Positions 45,093 to 53,518 are shown, numbered from the stretch's first letter. The stretch is DNA of 64,000 nt from Deltaproteobacteria bacterium (GCA_029261835.1 JAJDAO010000055.1:124001-188000), one strand, 5' to 3'. Translations and numbers: made by a program. The notes: a model not told the origin generated them from the letters alone.

Positions 45093-47038
45093 CGCTTGCT
45101 CGGACCGGGGACGCGCGCGTCCGCGCGCCGCTGCTGAGGTGGCTCGTCCGCGGCCGATTCGGGAACGAAGTAGAGCGGGTTGCTCAATGCGACGGGGCCG
45201 TCGTCATCACCCACTTCGAAGCGCACGGATGTCGGTCTCTCGACGCTGATCTGCCGCCGATGCTCGAAGTCGGCAGTATCGGGCGAGAAGGTGTCCACCG
45301 GCGTGCCGTCGCGAATCAAGCGAACACGCTGCCCCTCCCGCAGTCCTTCGACGCTGAAGATGACCGCGCGGGGGGCCTTGCTGACGCCCAGCACCTGGCC
45401 CATGCGACCGCCCTTGGGCGTGCGAATGTCGAGGCGTCCGTCGAAGCGGGCTGGATCGCCGAAGAAGGCCCGACCGGCGCGCAAGCCGTCGATGAGATCT
45501 TCCTGACTCGGGGATGCAGCGTACACCCACGTGATGAAGTTGTTCGGCCCCTCGAGCCACCCCACATGATTGTCGTGGGAGTCGCTGACGCCCACGCCGG
45601 TGATGAAGACGCCGGCCGCCGACAGGCCGTCCCACAGCTCGAGAAAGGCCGACAGGCCGTGCCCCCGGCTGCGATAGCCGACTTCGAGCAGATCGGCGCC
45701 ATAGGCGCGCGACGCGATCAGACGCGCGAGTCGCATGTCGAACCGCTTGCGCAGCTTCGGAAAGTTGTGCCCCATGACCTCTTCCGTCACGCCGAAGAAG
45801 TGGTTCAGCGAGGCGATCCCGTCATGCGCGTGGGCGAATTCGACGGCCTCGGCTGGTGTATAGCCGTGCGGGTGCACGATCGGATTGGCCAACGGGACGC
45901 GCGGCCCGAATACGTTCAGATGCGCTCCGTACGAAATCTCCTGCCCAACGTGATTCACGAGGCCACCGGCTTCGAGCCCGCGAGCCATACGCTTCTCCTC
46001 TGTGAAGAGCGCCTCGCCCACACGCTCGCGCTCTATCTGGAGGCTATCGACGTACGTCTCGAGGCGCCCGCCGACGCGCACTTCCGGCGAGAGGGTCAAC
46101 TCGACCAACGCGTTGTCGCTGCCACCGAGGCCGTGCCGCTCGGCGTCGTCCGCCACGTCGAAGACCAGATCATTCCAGCTTCCGGCCTGCTGGGGCACCT
46201 CGAGCGTCACGACCTTGAGCGGATAGGGGCGCCCCTCGGCGCTGAGTGTCGCAACCGATGGGGCGGCAGGCGGCGTCTCGGGCGTGGCTGTAACGAGCCG
46301 GTAGTCGAGGCGTCCCTGAAAGCCGGGCGGGTGCTGCGAGAGCAACACGCTCAGGACGAGGCGCGCATCATCGCCGCTCTCGATCGGCAGAACCGAGAGT
46401 CGCAGCCGGGCCCCCGAAGCGAGACTCGCAACGTGACGCCGACGGCTGGCCTGGAAGGCCAGCGTGACCCGCTCCCAGTCATCGGCCACGCCGCGCGCGC
46501 GAATGCGAAGGCTCCGCTTGCCGCTGCGAGCCCGCTGAGCACTGACCTCGATCTTCGCCCGCTTGGCCAGACCCGAGTCCGATCGCTGCGACCAGCCTTT
46601 CCAGACCCGCTCGAGGCCGCTCTTGGAGCCGTCCGAAGCAGCCTCGTTCCACATCGCCCAGGACGGCATCGGCTCCGGCCCCTCCCAGTGCGGTGTTCGC
46701 AACGCACGCGGTGCAGTCTCGACCTCCTGCAAACCCTCCTCGAAGTCGAAGCCCGTCACATAGGTATAGGCGGAGATTCGCCAGTCGTGATCGGTCCACC
46801 AGAGGACGTCGACCGCACCGGCGAGCCTCGCGGCCATGACATTGTGGCCCAGCATCGACCCCGCACCCTCACTCATCGAGCCGTGGATGTGCATCTGAAC
46901 GCCGTACACCCGCTCGCGTCCCGACTCGCCGACGGCCGGATCGCTGACCGGGCAGCCGAGCAGAGAGAGGCCGATGAGTGGGCCCAGCCATGAGACCGCC
47001 CGCTCCCGCCTCGCACCACCTCCACGCACAGGAGCCAT
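45089..47038 (-). CDS. PHP-domain-like lipoprotein
   Basis: A 649-residue exported lipoprotein. The signal ends with a lipobox LSLLGC (Cys29). The metal-binding pattern of a PHP phosphoesterase follows: QMHIHGS (His50, His52), WWTDHDW (Asp83-His84-Asp85), then SLNHFFGV, and near the end GVGVSDSHDNHVG. A beta-rich insertion of about 200 residues lies between the second and third motifs. It is related in idea to the DUF3604 protein at 140-2080 but differs in length and order. Likely a surface metal-dependent hydrolase, perhaps for phosphodiesters; the substrate is unknown. It is translationally coupled to the Cys-repeat protein. Confidence 0.7.
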   Translation of the reverse strand: MAPVRGGGARRERAVSWLGPLIGLSLLGCPVSDPAVGESGRERVYGVQMHIHGSMSEGAGSMLGHNVMAARLAGAVDVLWWTDHDWRISAYTYVTGFDFEEGLQEVETAPRALRTPHWEGPEPMPSWAMWNEAASDGSKSGLERVWKGWSQRSDSGLAKRAKIEVSAQRARSGKRSLRIRARGVADDWERVTLAFQASRRRHVASLASGARLRLSVLPIESGDDARLVLSVLLSQHPPGFQGRLDYRLVTATPETPPAAPSVATLSAEGRPYPLKVVTLEVPQQAGSWNDLVFDVADDAERHGLGGSDNALVELTLSPEVRVGGRLETYVDSLQIERERVGEALFTEEKRMARGLEAGGLVNHVGQEISYGAHLNVFGPRVPLANPIVHPHGYTPAEAVEFAHAHDGIASLNHFFGVTEEVMGHNFPKLRKRFDMRLARLIASRAYGADLLEVGYRSRGHGLSAFLELWDGLSAAGVFITGVGVSDSHDNHVGWLEGPNNFITWVYAASPSQEDLIDGLRAGRAFFGDPARFDGRLDIRTPKGGRMGQVLGVSKAPRAVIFSVEGLREGQRVRLIRDGTPVDTFSPDTADFEHRRQISVERPTSVRFEVGDDDGPVALSNPLYFVPESAADEPPQQRRADARVPGPSKR

Positions 47039-47203
47039 CCCACCCCACTCGTCACCGGATTCGAGCTGTGCCGCACGACCCAGGTATATGAGTACCAGAA
47101 TCGCCGGCCTCGATCCCGCCGTGCCGCAGCGAGGCTCGTGAGGCGTTCGGGCCGGCGAAGCGGGAGACCGGCCCGTGTTCGGGTGCGTGGCTGGGGCGCT
47201 CGG

Positions 47204-48388
47204 CTACTCGCTCACCACGCCACGGGCCTTGCGAACCTTGAAGGCGCGGCTCGCGACCCAGACTACCTCCTCGCCGCTCGAATCCTTCCCCACGACCCTG
47301 AACTTGATCAGACGGCTCCCCGGCAGATTGCTGGGAACGACCCACTCGAAATGATCTTCGGCCAGATCGGATGCGATCGTGTTCCACTCCGCATCCCTGA
47401 ACTTCTGCCCACCAGCTCGCCAGTAGCTCCGGTACTGGATATCAACCGCTTCGACGGCCGTACCGGCCTCCCACCGGATCCTCGCGGTCTCCCCCCTGCG
47501 CAGCTTCGTCTTCTTGACGGGCGCGAGCAGACGCAGCGTGGGGGGCGGCTCGGCCGTAGCGGGCTCGCTGTAGGCGGCGAACTGATGGCGCGTGACCTGC
47601 AGACTACGGGCTGCATCCGCGCTTCGGCTCGCCCGCTTGCCGTTGGGGTCGAAGCCACAGGGACTTCCATCGCAGAGTAGATCGGGATTGGAGAACTTGT
47701 AGATTTTGTGTCCCGCGTAGGCTGAGCGATACGCCATGACGGTCACGAAGCCGTGCCGCAAGCCGTGACCGAGCGAGTACTCGAAGGTCCCGCCGCGCCT
47801 GTTCTGCTTGCGCGAGTGCTGCAGACCCATGTTGTGCCCCAGCTCATGCGCGAGCACATAGTCCGAGCAGTTGATCGACACGTGACTGAAGGCGTAGTCG
47901 CCGTCACGGCTCGTAAAGCGGCCGCCAGAGCCGTTGCCACCGATCCAGGCCAGGCCGCAGATGCTGTCACCGACGTACGGCCGCATCATGACGACCATGT
48001 CGGCACCGTACTCTTCGCGCAGGGCGGCCGCGTGCCGGCCGAGGTCGCTGCGCGAGGCGAATGTGAGATCGTTCAGCGCCTTGCGGGAGTTGACCTTGTC
48101 GCTGTAGTCCACCTGCTCGCTGTGAACTACCCGGAGCTGCATGTCGACGTCGCTGTCGCTGTAGATCTGGTTTGCCACGTTGATCAGGTGACTGATACGC
48201 GTGTCGACGTCGCTATAGCGCTCCGCGGCAGCCGGCGTGTAGAGCACCAGCAGGTCCACGATCGCGGTGCCGGCAATCGCGCTCCGAGAGACCAGCAGGG
48301 TCAGGCACAGCAGCAAGCCCAAGCTGAGCAACCGGCCCCGGCTGTCGAGCGCGCAGGCTGTCAGCGGGGCCGTGGCGACGCGTGTCAT
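47204..48388 (-). CDS. Secreted zincin metalloprotease (metzincin)
   Basis: A 394-residue exported protease. The signal is basic then LLSLGLLLCLTLLVSRSAIAG. The zinc site HELGHNMGLQH is at residues 181-191 and the Met-turn VMAY contains Met218, the arrangement of metzincins of the reprolysin type. The C-terminal 110 residues (TLRLLAPVKKTKLRRGETARIRW onward) look like an Ig-like domain. It lacks a propeptide of its own: the mature fold starts within residues 41-60. The gene 71 bp upstream encodes a domain that resembles the missing propeptide. ATG 48388 has AAGGAG seven bases before it. Confidence 0.88.
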   Translation of the reverse strand: MTRVATAPLTACALDSRGRLLSLGLLLCLTLLVSRSAIAGTAIVDLLVLYTPAAAERYSDVDTRISHLINVANQIYSDSDVDMQLRVVHSEQVDYSDKVNSRKALNDLTFASRSDLGRHAAALREEYGADMVVMMRPYVGDSICGLAWIGGNGSGGRFTSRDGDYAFSHVSINCSDYVLAHELGHNMGLQHSRKQNRRGGTFEYSLGHGLRHGFVTVMAYRSAYAGHKIYKFSNPDLLCDGSPCGFDPNGKRASRSADAARSLQVTRHQFAAYSEPATAEPPPTLRLLAPVKKTKLRRGETARIRWEAGTAVEAVDIQYRSYWRAGGQKFRDAEWNTIASDLAEDHFEWVVPSNLPGSRLIKFRVVGKDSSGEEVVWVASRAFKVRKARGVVSE

Positions 48389-48459
48389 TTGCGGCTCCTT
48401 TCGGGCGGGACGTCGCGTTGCGCTTCGCCGCACGCGCACGCCCAGGTGGGACGGCGGCC

Positions 48460-49269
48460 TCACGCGTCCAGCTCTTCGAGCTCGTCTTCCGAGAGCGGGT
48501 CGGGCTCCTCATCCCATTGCTCGGGATCGTCGGGGTAGAGGACGTCGGCGACGGCGGGATCGACCAACACGTCGAAGAAGTCATCCAGCATGATCCATCC
48601 GGCTCCCCCCTCCACCTCACTCTGGATCACGTAGGCGCCATAGGGCGTGATGAGGCTGGCGAGCATGACGGTGGCGCCGATGGTGATGGTGACGGGGTAG
48701 TCATCCTCCTGGGCCGCGAGGTGGCCATTCAGGACTTTGTCCCCGTTGGAGCTGAAGCTGACGCGCTCGATCTGGGCCTCGAAGGCGCCCTTCTCCGGCA
48801 CCGGCAGAGCGACGGCGTCACCTGCCTCGACCGTCTGCAGCACGGAGGGGTCGATCTCGATACCGGCGCTCGCCGGCAAGTAGTCGCCAATTGGCAGCAC
48901 GCCCGTCTCGGCCTCGTGATCCGTCGCCAGCCGCCAGAGCGAGGGCACGCGAGCCACCACGCTCCAGTCGTCGGGCGATGGCGGGACGAGGGGCTCTGGC
49001 GATTCCACCCGCTGCCGTTCGTGCGCGAGGACCGCGGGCGCCGCCGGCTCAGACGCGGGAGCCAGCTCGGCCGGCACGATACGAGCGGCGGACACCGCCG
49101 GTGCGACGACGGATGTGGAGACGGCATCGCCGGGAATGCATGGAATCAGCGCGTTCGCCAGCAGTGCGACCAGCGTGGGAATCCAGTGGACGTAGTGACT
49201 GCGGCTGTGGAGGCGAGCCGGTTGCGGTTCACCCTCGCTGGACGGGCGACTGTCGGGTGCAGCACTCAC
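48460..49269 (-). CDS. Propeptide-like companion of the zincin protease
   Basis: A 269-residue protein with one hydrophobic segment (HWIPTLVALLANALIPC) that could be a signal peptide or anchor. Residues of about 148-225 form a beta-rich domain (GDAVALPVPEKGAFEAQIER, LNGHLAAQEDDYPVTITIG, TPYGAYVIQSE) that I associate with the N-terminal propeptides of larger bacterial reprolysin-like proteases. The C-terminus is very acidic. A separate chaperone or inhibitor for the protease 71 bp downstream is the favoured role (inference). GTG 49269 has AAAGGAG eight bases upstream, inside the reach of the c-di-GMP riboswitch. Confidence 0.6.
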   Translation of the reverse strand: MSAAPDSRPSSEGEPQPARLHSRSHYVHWIPTLVALLANALIPCIPGDAVSTSVVAPAVSAARIVPAELAPASEPAAPAVLAHERQRVESPEPLVPPSPDDWSVVARVPSLWRLATDHEAETGVLPIGDYLPASAGIEIDPSVLQTVEAGDAVALPVPEKGAFEAQIERVSFSSNGDKVLNGHLAAQEDDYPVTITIGATVMLASLITPYGAYVIQSEVEGGAGWIMLDDFFDVLVDPAVADVLYPDDPEQWDEEPDPLSEDELEELDA

Positions 49270-49283
49270 TCGATGCTCCTTTC

Positions 49284-49370
49284 GGTAGCCGTTCGACCCA
49301 CCCGGCTGGCTTGCCGGGCTCTGGGCACTGGCTTTGCGTCACCGCCTTTCGACGGGTTTGCCTTTTCGAG
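49284..49370 (-). promoter_or_regulatory. Cyclic-di-GMP-I riboswitch (GEMM)
   Basis: Read on the minus strand, this stretch has the core of the GEMM-I aptamer. GGCAAACC (49355-49362) and GACGCAAAGCC (49330-49340) are the two consensus blocks. Between them is a 5-bp hairpin, CCGTC with GGCGG, capped by the GAAA tetraloop at 49347-49350. The first GGC pairs with the last GCC. A second, longer hairpin with stem CCCGGC/GCCGGG follows and should carry the tetraloop receptor, and the aptamer closes near GGCTACC at 49284-49290. The AAAGGAG ribosome site of the companion gene starts within a few bases of this end, so control of translation is likely. Confidence 0.84.
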
Positions 49371-49435
49371 GAATCAGCGTGTGCGGAAGCAGTGTGGATA
49401 GAGGGTTCTGCGGAAGCTGGAACGCGGCGTTTGCA

Positions 49436-49520
49436 GGACTGGGCAGCCGATCTCTGACCCCACTCTTCGCCCAGTGGAGTGTTCCGCTTTAGCTGGAATT
49501 GACCCCAGCGGACTCAGATT
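49436..49520. mobile_element. Possible insertion-sequence end remnant
   Basis: The stretch around CTGACCCC, GTGTTCCGCTTTAGCTGGAA and ATTGACCCC looks like the multiple end repeats of IS21-type elements seen elsewhere. There is no transposase, no second end and no target duplication that I can see. This is pattern memory only. Confidence 0.2.
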
Positions 49521-49717
49521 CGCGCAGCTCGGAACGACACGAGTCACCCAGAAGCACGCCCAAGTGTTGGGTCTAGCAGCTCTTTTTCTCAAAACCGAAG
49601 TGTGCAAATGCTGCCCCCTGGGTGACGTCGCGGGCAGATTTCTTCGACACAAATGCGCGCGCCTCGCCACTTAACCCGCAACCGAGTCTCCGAATCTCTT
49701 TCGAAAGGACGCCCGCA

Positions 49718-50554
49718 ATGTTCCTTCGCTCGACGCAGCTTCGAGAAGCCTCCCGAGTGGCGTTTGGCCTACTGGCGGTGGTCGTGTCGGGGCTGCTGCT
49801 CGGCACAGCCCAGACCGCCGAAGCCACCTCCATGCAGCACTCTGAGAGGCCGCCGCTGGTGACGGATCCGCCCAGCCTTCCGCCCCTGCCGGGGATTGCG
49901 CTGGCCGACCTCGTCTTCAACGGCGACTCATTCAGGTCGGACAATGGCGAGCTGCTATTCAGCAACTTCAGCGCCAGAACGACCAATGCGCTGCCCGAGA
50001 GCCTCTACCTCTACCGGGTCATTCCGTTCGCGGACGGCTTCCGCTTGCTTTGCTCGAACCTCTTCCACGCGATCGCCTGCGACACGCCGCTCGAGCTGTC
50101 CGCAGGCCCGACAAGGCTCAAGCTGAAGTACTCGGTCGCGACCACCGAAGGCCTGGTGATAGACAGCGTATCCCTCTCGTTCTGGGAAGGACCGACCGGC
50201 GGTGACATCCGAACCACACTGCGGGCCATGAGCGACGAGGACTACGAAAGGCTCGGCTATCTGACGGTCTGGGACCGCGGCGTGCTCAACCAGTGCAGTG
50301 ACGGCGAGCAGAGCATGTACGGCAAGAGCAAGTGCCGGCACAAAGTGAGGCTCAGCGAGGACGAGACCCTGCTGAAGGCGCTCGACCAGCTCAAGATACG
50401 GGAAACCGTCAAGACAGGCCCCAACCACTTCGGCCCGTGGGCCGTGGACCGCCATTTCCACACGAGAGTGGTACCGGAGCCCACGACCGCCCTGCTCTTG
50501 GGTCTCGGCCTGACAGGTCTGGCCATCGGGGGAAGACGAACTCGCCGCGGCTGA
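49718..50554 (+). CDS. PEP-CTERM exosortase-target protein
   Basis: A 278-residue exported protein. The signal peptide (FGLLAVVVSGLLLGTAQTAEA) and the C-terminal sorting tail are both clear: VVPEPTTALLLGLGLTGLA, then IGGRRTRRG, i.e. a PEP motif, a hydrophobic span and an Arg-rich tail. Such proteins are processed by exosortase and often join extracellular polysaccharide or biofilm. The middle is beta-rich with four Cys and has no known catalytic motif. No exosortase is in the window. ATG 49718 has AAAGGA about eight bases upstream. It is divergent from the c-di-GMP-controlled protease locus, so it may share biofilm-related control. Confidence 0.84.
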   Translation: MFLRSTQLREASRVAFGLLAVVVSGLLLGTAQTAEATSMQHSERPPLVTDPPSLPPLPGIALADLVFNGDSFRSDNGELLFSNFSARTTNALPESLYLYRVIPFADGFRLLCSNLFHAIACDTPLELSAGPTRLKLKYSVATTEGLVIDSVSLSFWEGPTGGDIRTTLRAMSDEDYERLGYLTVWDRGVLNQCSDGEQSMYGKSKCRHKVRLSEDETLLKALDQLKIRETVKTGPNHFGPWAVDRHFHTRVVPEPTTALLLGLGLTGLAIGGRRTRRG

Positions 50555-50571
50555 CCCGCGCGAGCAGCCGG

Positions 50572-51657
50572 CTAGAAGACGATCACGCCACGTGCGTTGA
50601 TTCCCTTCTCCATGTCCTCGAAGGCCTGAGGCGCCTGATCGATGCTGTACGTATTGGTCACCATGTCGTCGAGGTTGAGCTTCCCGTTCATGTAGAGGTC
50701 GAGCAACATCGGGAAGTCGTGATAGACGTTCGCGTCCCCGTAGTAGCTGCCCTTCAGCGTCTTGCCCTCCATCGAAAGGAGAAGCGCGTTGAGGGGCACG
50801 ACATCGGTCAGGCTGCCCACACCGACGATCGTCACCGTACCGCCGCGGCGTGCCGCCGCGTTGGATTCGACCATGAGCTGGGCGACGCCGACCGCCTCGA
50901 ATGTAAAGTCGGCCCCTTCGCCGCTCGTCAGCTCCTTGACCTTCAGCACCGCCATCCCGTCGCTGCCGTTCACCACGTGGGTGGCGCCAAAGCTCTTCGC
51001 CATCTCGAGCTTGTTGTCAGCCAGGTCGATGCCAATGATCTGGGCCGCGCCTGCGAGCCTCGCGCCCTGTATGATCGACAGCCCGATACCGCCACACCCG
51101 AAGACCGCCACACGCGAGCCGGCGGTAACCTGGGCCGTGTTGAGCACCGCGCCGACGCCCGTCATCACGCCGCAGCCCACCAGCGCCGCCTTCTCGAGCG
51201 GGATGTTCTTGTCGATCTTCACGGCGCTAACGGCCGGCACGATGCAGTACTCGGCCATGCAGCCGAGAAACTGCATGGTTCCGAGATCCGTCTCGCCGAG
51301 GTGAACCCGATACGTGCCGTCGAGCATCTTGCCGTCCGGCGCGCCCGCGGAGCAGAACTGCGGCTGCAAACGGTGGCAGGACGGGCACTGGCCACAGGCC
51401 GGGTTGAAGCTGAGAACGACGTGGTCTCCCACCTCGAATCCTGTGACGCCTTCACCGATCTGGTCGACAATGCCCGCGCCTTCGTGGCCCAGTACGAGGG
51501 GCTTGGGCAGCGGCAAGATTCCCTTGATGACCGAGAGATCGGAGTGACAAACCCCGCACGCGCCGAGCTTGATCTTGAGTTCACCCGGCTTGGGGGGATC
51601 GAGGGTGACCTCCTCGACGGAGTACTTGTCCTGGTCGAAGCTGACCACTGCCTTCAT
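50572..51657 (-). CDS. Zinc-dependent alcohol dehydrogenase
   Basis: A 361-residue medium-chain dehydrogenase. The catalytic zinc site has GVCHSD and GHEGAG; the structural zinc site is CGQCPSCHRLQPQFC; the NAD fold has VFGCGGIGLSIIQGARLAG, and the Asp in IIGIDLADNK suggests NAD over NADP. It oxidises or reduces an alcohol/aldehyde pair; the front half resembles class III and mycothiol- or glutathione-linked enzymes, but the substrate is open. Start ATG 51657 has AGGAGAG eight bases upstream. It converges on the PEP-CTERM gene. Confidence 0.9.
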   Translation of the reverse strand: MKAVVSFDQDKYSVEEVTLDPPKPGELKIKLGACGVCHSDLSVIKGILPLPKPLVLGHEGAGIVDQIGEGVTGFEVGDHVVLSFNPACGQCPSCHRLQPQFCSAGAPDGKMLDGTYRVHLGETDLGTMQFLGCMAEYCIVPAVSAVKIDKNIPLEKAALVGCGVMTGVGAVLNTAQVTAGSRVAVFGCGGIGLSIIQGARLAGAAQIIGIDLADNKLEMAKSFGATHVVNGSDGMAVLKVKELTSGEGADFTFEAVGVAQLMVESNAAARRGGTVTIVGVGSLTDVVPLNALLLSMEGKTLKGSYYGDANVYHDFPMLLDLYMNGKLNLDDMVTNTYSIDQAPQAFEDMEKGINARGVIVF

Positions 51658-51760
51658 GTGAGTGCTCTCCTGTTCATGCCGCGTCCGAGCCATCGGCGGA
51701 TTGGGGTCCGGCGAGCATAGCCCGCCCGGGCGCGGGCGCAGAGAGCTCCTCGCCGAGCGC

Positions 51761-52387
51761 TCACTTGCGCGAACGGCGCTCCGCCTTGGCGGCAACCGAA
51801 TCGATGAGCTGCTCGACCCCCCCTTGTCGCAGTACGGCTGCGTACTCGGAACGACGCAGCGCCACCTCGCTGACGTTCCCGCCGGAGTAGACGTCTACGA
51901 TCTTCCAGCCTCTTTCTGCAGCGCGCATGCGGTAATCGAGCGAGACATCCTCTTCGTCGGGGCGGATCAGCTTGGTGCGCACCACGAGCGTCTCGTGGGA
52001 GGCGGGCTTCTGTCCGAGGATCTCGAACGACTCGCCGGAATAGCCATCGAAGCGATCGGCGAAGTTGGAGATCGTGAAAGCGGTGAAAGCCTCGACCCAG
52101 CGGTCGCGTTCACTCTGCGAAAAGCTCTTCCAGTGGCGTCCCACCGTCTTGCGCGCCATGAAGAGCACATCGAAGGTCTCGCGCACAATCGGAGCCACCC
52201 TCTCGTAGCGCCCCCAATAGCCCAGCTCTTCGGCCCGCCGCATGATCTCGAGCAGCACGTCGTCCAGGCGGTGAATCGCCTGCACGGCGGGGTCGTCCGC
52301 GGCCGGCTCTTCGGCACCGGCGGCACCGGACAGCACGAACAGCAGCGCCAGCAGGACGCAGCGCCGTCTCCGAGTGCGTCGCCTCAT
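51761..52387 (-). CDS. MlaC/Ttg2D-family lipid-binding periplasmic protein
   Basis: A 208-residue periplasmic protein with a signal peptide (CVLLALLFVLSGAAGAEE). The pattern LLFMARKTVGRHWKSFSQSE, a Trp/Phe-rich helix with a following AFTAFTISNFADRFD, and SLDYRMRAAERGWKIVDVYS is that of the MlaC/toluene-tolerance family. Such proteins carry phospholipids or hopanoids between membranes. The family usually sits with an Mla ABC transporter, which is absent here, so it is an orphan, perhaps tied to hopanoid (HpnM-like) transport. ATG 52387 precedes the signal peptide directly. Confidence 0.8.
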   Translation of the reverse strand: MRRRTRRRRCVLLALLFVLSGAAGAEEPAADDPAVQAIHRLDDVLLEIMRRAEELGYWGRYERVAPIVRETFDVLFMARKTVGRHWKSFSQSERDRWVEAFTAFTISNFADRFDGYSGESFEILGQKPASHETLVVRTKLIRPDEEDVSLDYRMRAAERGWKIVDVYSGGNVSEVALRRSEYAAVLRQGGVEQLIDSVAAKAERRSRK

Positions 52388-52492
52388 GGCCGGGAGACTA
52401 GCCCCGATTGGGCGCAATCATGCAAAGCGCGCGTTCCCCTATGGGAGCAGCCCCCACGGGCGGGCGCGATTGCGGACCGGCTCGCACGCTTC

Positions 52493-52906
52493 TCACTGCC
52501 CGAGAATCGTAACCAGCACGCGGCGGTGCCGACGCGGGCCGTCGAAGTCGCAAAGGAAGACATTCTGCCAGCGGGAGAGTGCCAGCTCTGCGCCGCGCAC
52601 GGGGATCGTCTCGCTCGGACCGACGATGCCGGCCTGAATGTGGGCGGCTCCGTTGTCGTCGATGCGATCGTGGCGCCACCGGCCGCCCGGCACGAGCCCG
52701 TCCAGGCAGTCGAGAACATCGATCGGCAGGTTGGGGTCATCGTTCTCCTGCACCATCAGTGCCGCCGTGGCGCCTTGGGCGTAGAGCGAACACAGGCCGT
52801 CCGCCACACCCGAACGATTCACATGAGCCCTCACTTCACGCGTGATGTCCACCAGCTCACGGGCGCTGCGCGTCGCGACCTCGATCTCGGCGGCGTAGAG
52901 CTGCAC
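52493..52906 (-). CDS. YjbQ/UPF0047-family protein
   Basis: A 137-residue single-domain protein. The motif DGLCSLYAQGATAALMVQEN and the later WRHDRIDDNGAAHIQAGIVG with LVTILGQ at the end are those of the YjbQ (UPF0047) family, for which a thiamine-phosphate-synthase side activity has been reported. The family's conserved HxxxxNAxAH segment is represented by HDRIDDNGAAH, with Asn and His kept. Its GTG start overlaps the stop of the MAPEG gene by one base (TAGTG), so it is translationally coupled to it. Confidence 0.83.
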   Translation of the reverse strand: MQLYAAEIEVATRSARELVDITREVRAHVNRSGVADGLCSLYAQGATAALMVQENDDPNLPIDVLDCLDGLVPGGRWRHDRIDDNGAAHIQAGIVGPSETIPVRGAELALSRWQNVFLCDFDGPRRHRRVLVTILGQ

Positions 52907-53352
52907 TACGAGGTGAGACCCCAATAGATGATCTGCGCCAGCATCAGCAACAGGCACGCCTCGGCGAGCACGAAGCTGAGCGAGCGCCACGGCTGCATGA
53001 CGGCGAGATAGAAGACGGAGAAGAGACAGCGCAGGCACGTGAACGCGACGAAGAGCCCGCAGGCCAGCGTCGCGGGAGCGCCCATCAGCAGATAGAGCGG
53101 CGCGATCACCAAGAAGGGGAGCGTGCTCTCGAGATCGTTGCGGTGTGCCCGCAGGCCACGGGCCACTTGGGGATCCTCGTCCCCCACGAGCTCGGTGCTC
53201 TTGGAGAAGGCGGCGGCATCCTCGGGATTCAGGTAGGCCCGCCGACGAATTCGGACGATGCCCGTGTAGTGACCGACCACCATCATCTTGGCCACCAACA
53301 CGGCCGAGCAGATGGCCAGAACTGAAAAGGCAGGGTGGCTCTGGAGATCCAT
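52906..53352 (-). CDS. MAPEG-family membrane protein
   Basis: A 148-residue protein with four membrane spans: SVLAICSAVLVAKMMVVGHY, FLVIAPLYLLMG, the CGLFVAFTCLRCLFSVFYL region, and FVLAEACLLLMLAQIIYWG. The loop VARGLRAHRNDLESTLPFL is the signature of the MAPEG family (RxxxN and E), which includes glutathione-dependent enzymes of eicosanoid and xenobiotic metabolism. Bacterial members often lack a known substrate. ATG 53352 has GGAGGAG about seven bases upstream. Its neighbour at 52493 is coupled to it; the divergent TetR gene could control it. Confidence 0.82.
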   Translation of the reverse strand: MDLQSHPAFSVLAICSAVLVAKMMVVGHYTGIVRIRRRAYLNPEDAAAFSKSTELVGDEDPQVARGLRAHRNDLESTLPFLVIAPLYLLMGAPATLACGLFVAFTCLRCLFSVFYLAVMQPWRSLSFVLAEACLLLMLAQIIYWGLTS

Positions 53353-53494
53353 GGGCCTTCTCCTCCGGGGTCGGGTGGGCATCGGGTGGGCGCGGGCAGC
53401 AAGACTACCCGAGATGACCCCATGCCGGCGAACGCGCCCGCCGCCAGCTGCCTCCTCGACGGCCCTCCACTCTCGGGGCGCTGCGCACCTTGCC

Positions 53495-53518
53495 AGATTA
53501 AAGCGATCCCTTTAATCT
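53495..53518. promoter_or_regulatory. Probable TetR operator
   Basis: A perfect inverted repeat in a G+C-rich region: AGATTAAAG (53495-53503), a 6-base spacer, then CTTTAATCT (53510-53518). It lies six bases before the TetR start codon and in the shared 172-base gap with the divergent MAPEG gene. Position and A+T-rich symmetric arms fit a TetR-type operator, by which the regulator may repress itself and its neighbour. Confidence 0.7.

Larger units (their letters stand above)
49270..49717. other. Intergenic region with riboswitch and possible mobile-element remnant
   Basis: A 448-base gap. Its left part holds a cyclic-di-GMP riboswitch for the minus-strand protease operon. The middle (about 49436-49520) resembles the end of an insertion element, with GTGTTCCGCTTTAGCTGGAA and ATTGACCCC. 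The right part is the leader of the PEP-CTERM gene, with an A-T-richer stretch at 49580-49600. I see no open gene in it. Confidence 0.5.

Noticed and set aside
44954-46993. A 679-residue plus-strand open frame antisense to the PHP-like lipoprotein
   Set aside because: It is a shadow created by high G+C; it shows no domain or signal peptide, and the opposite frame has a lipobox and metal motifs.
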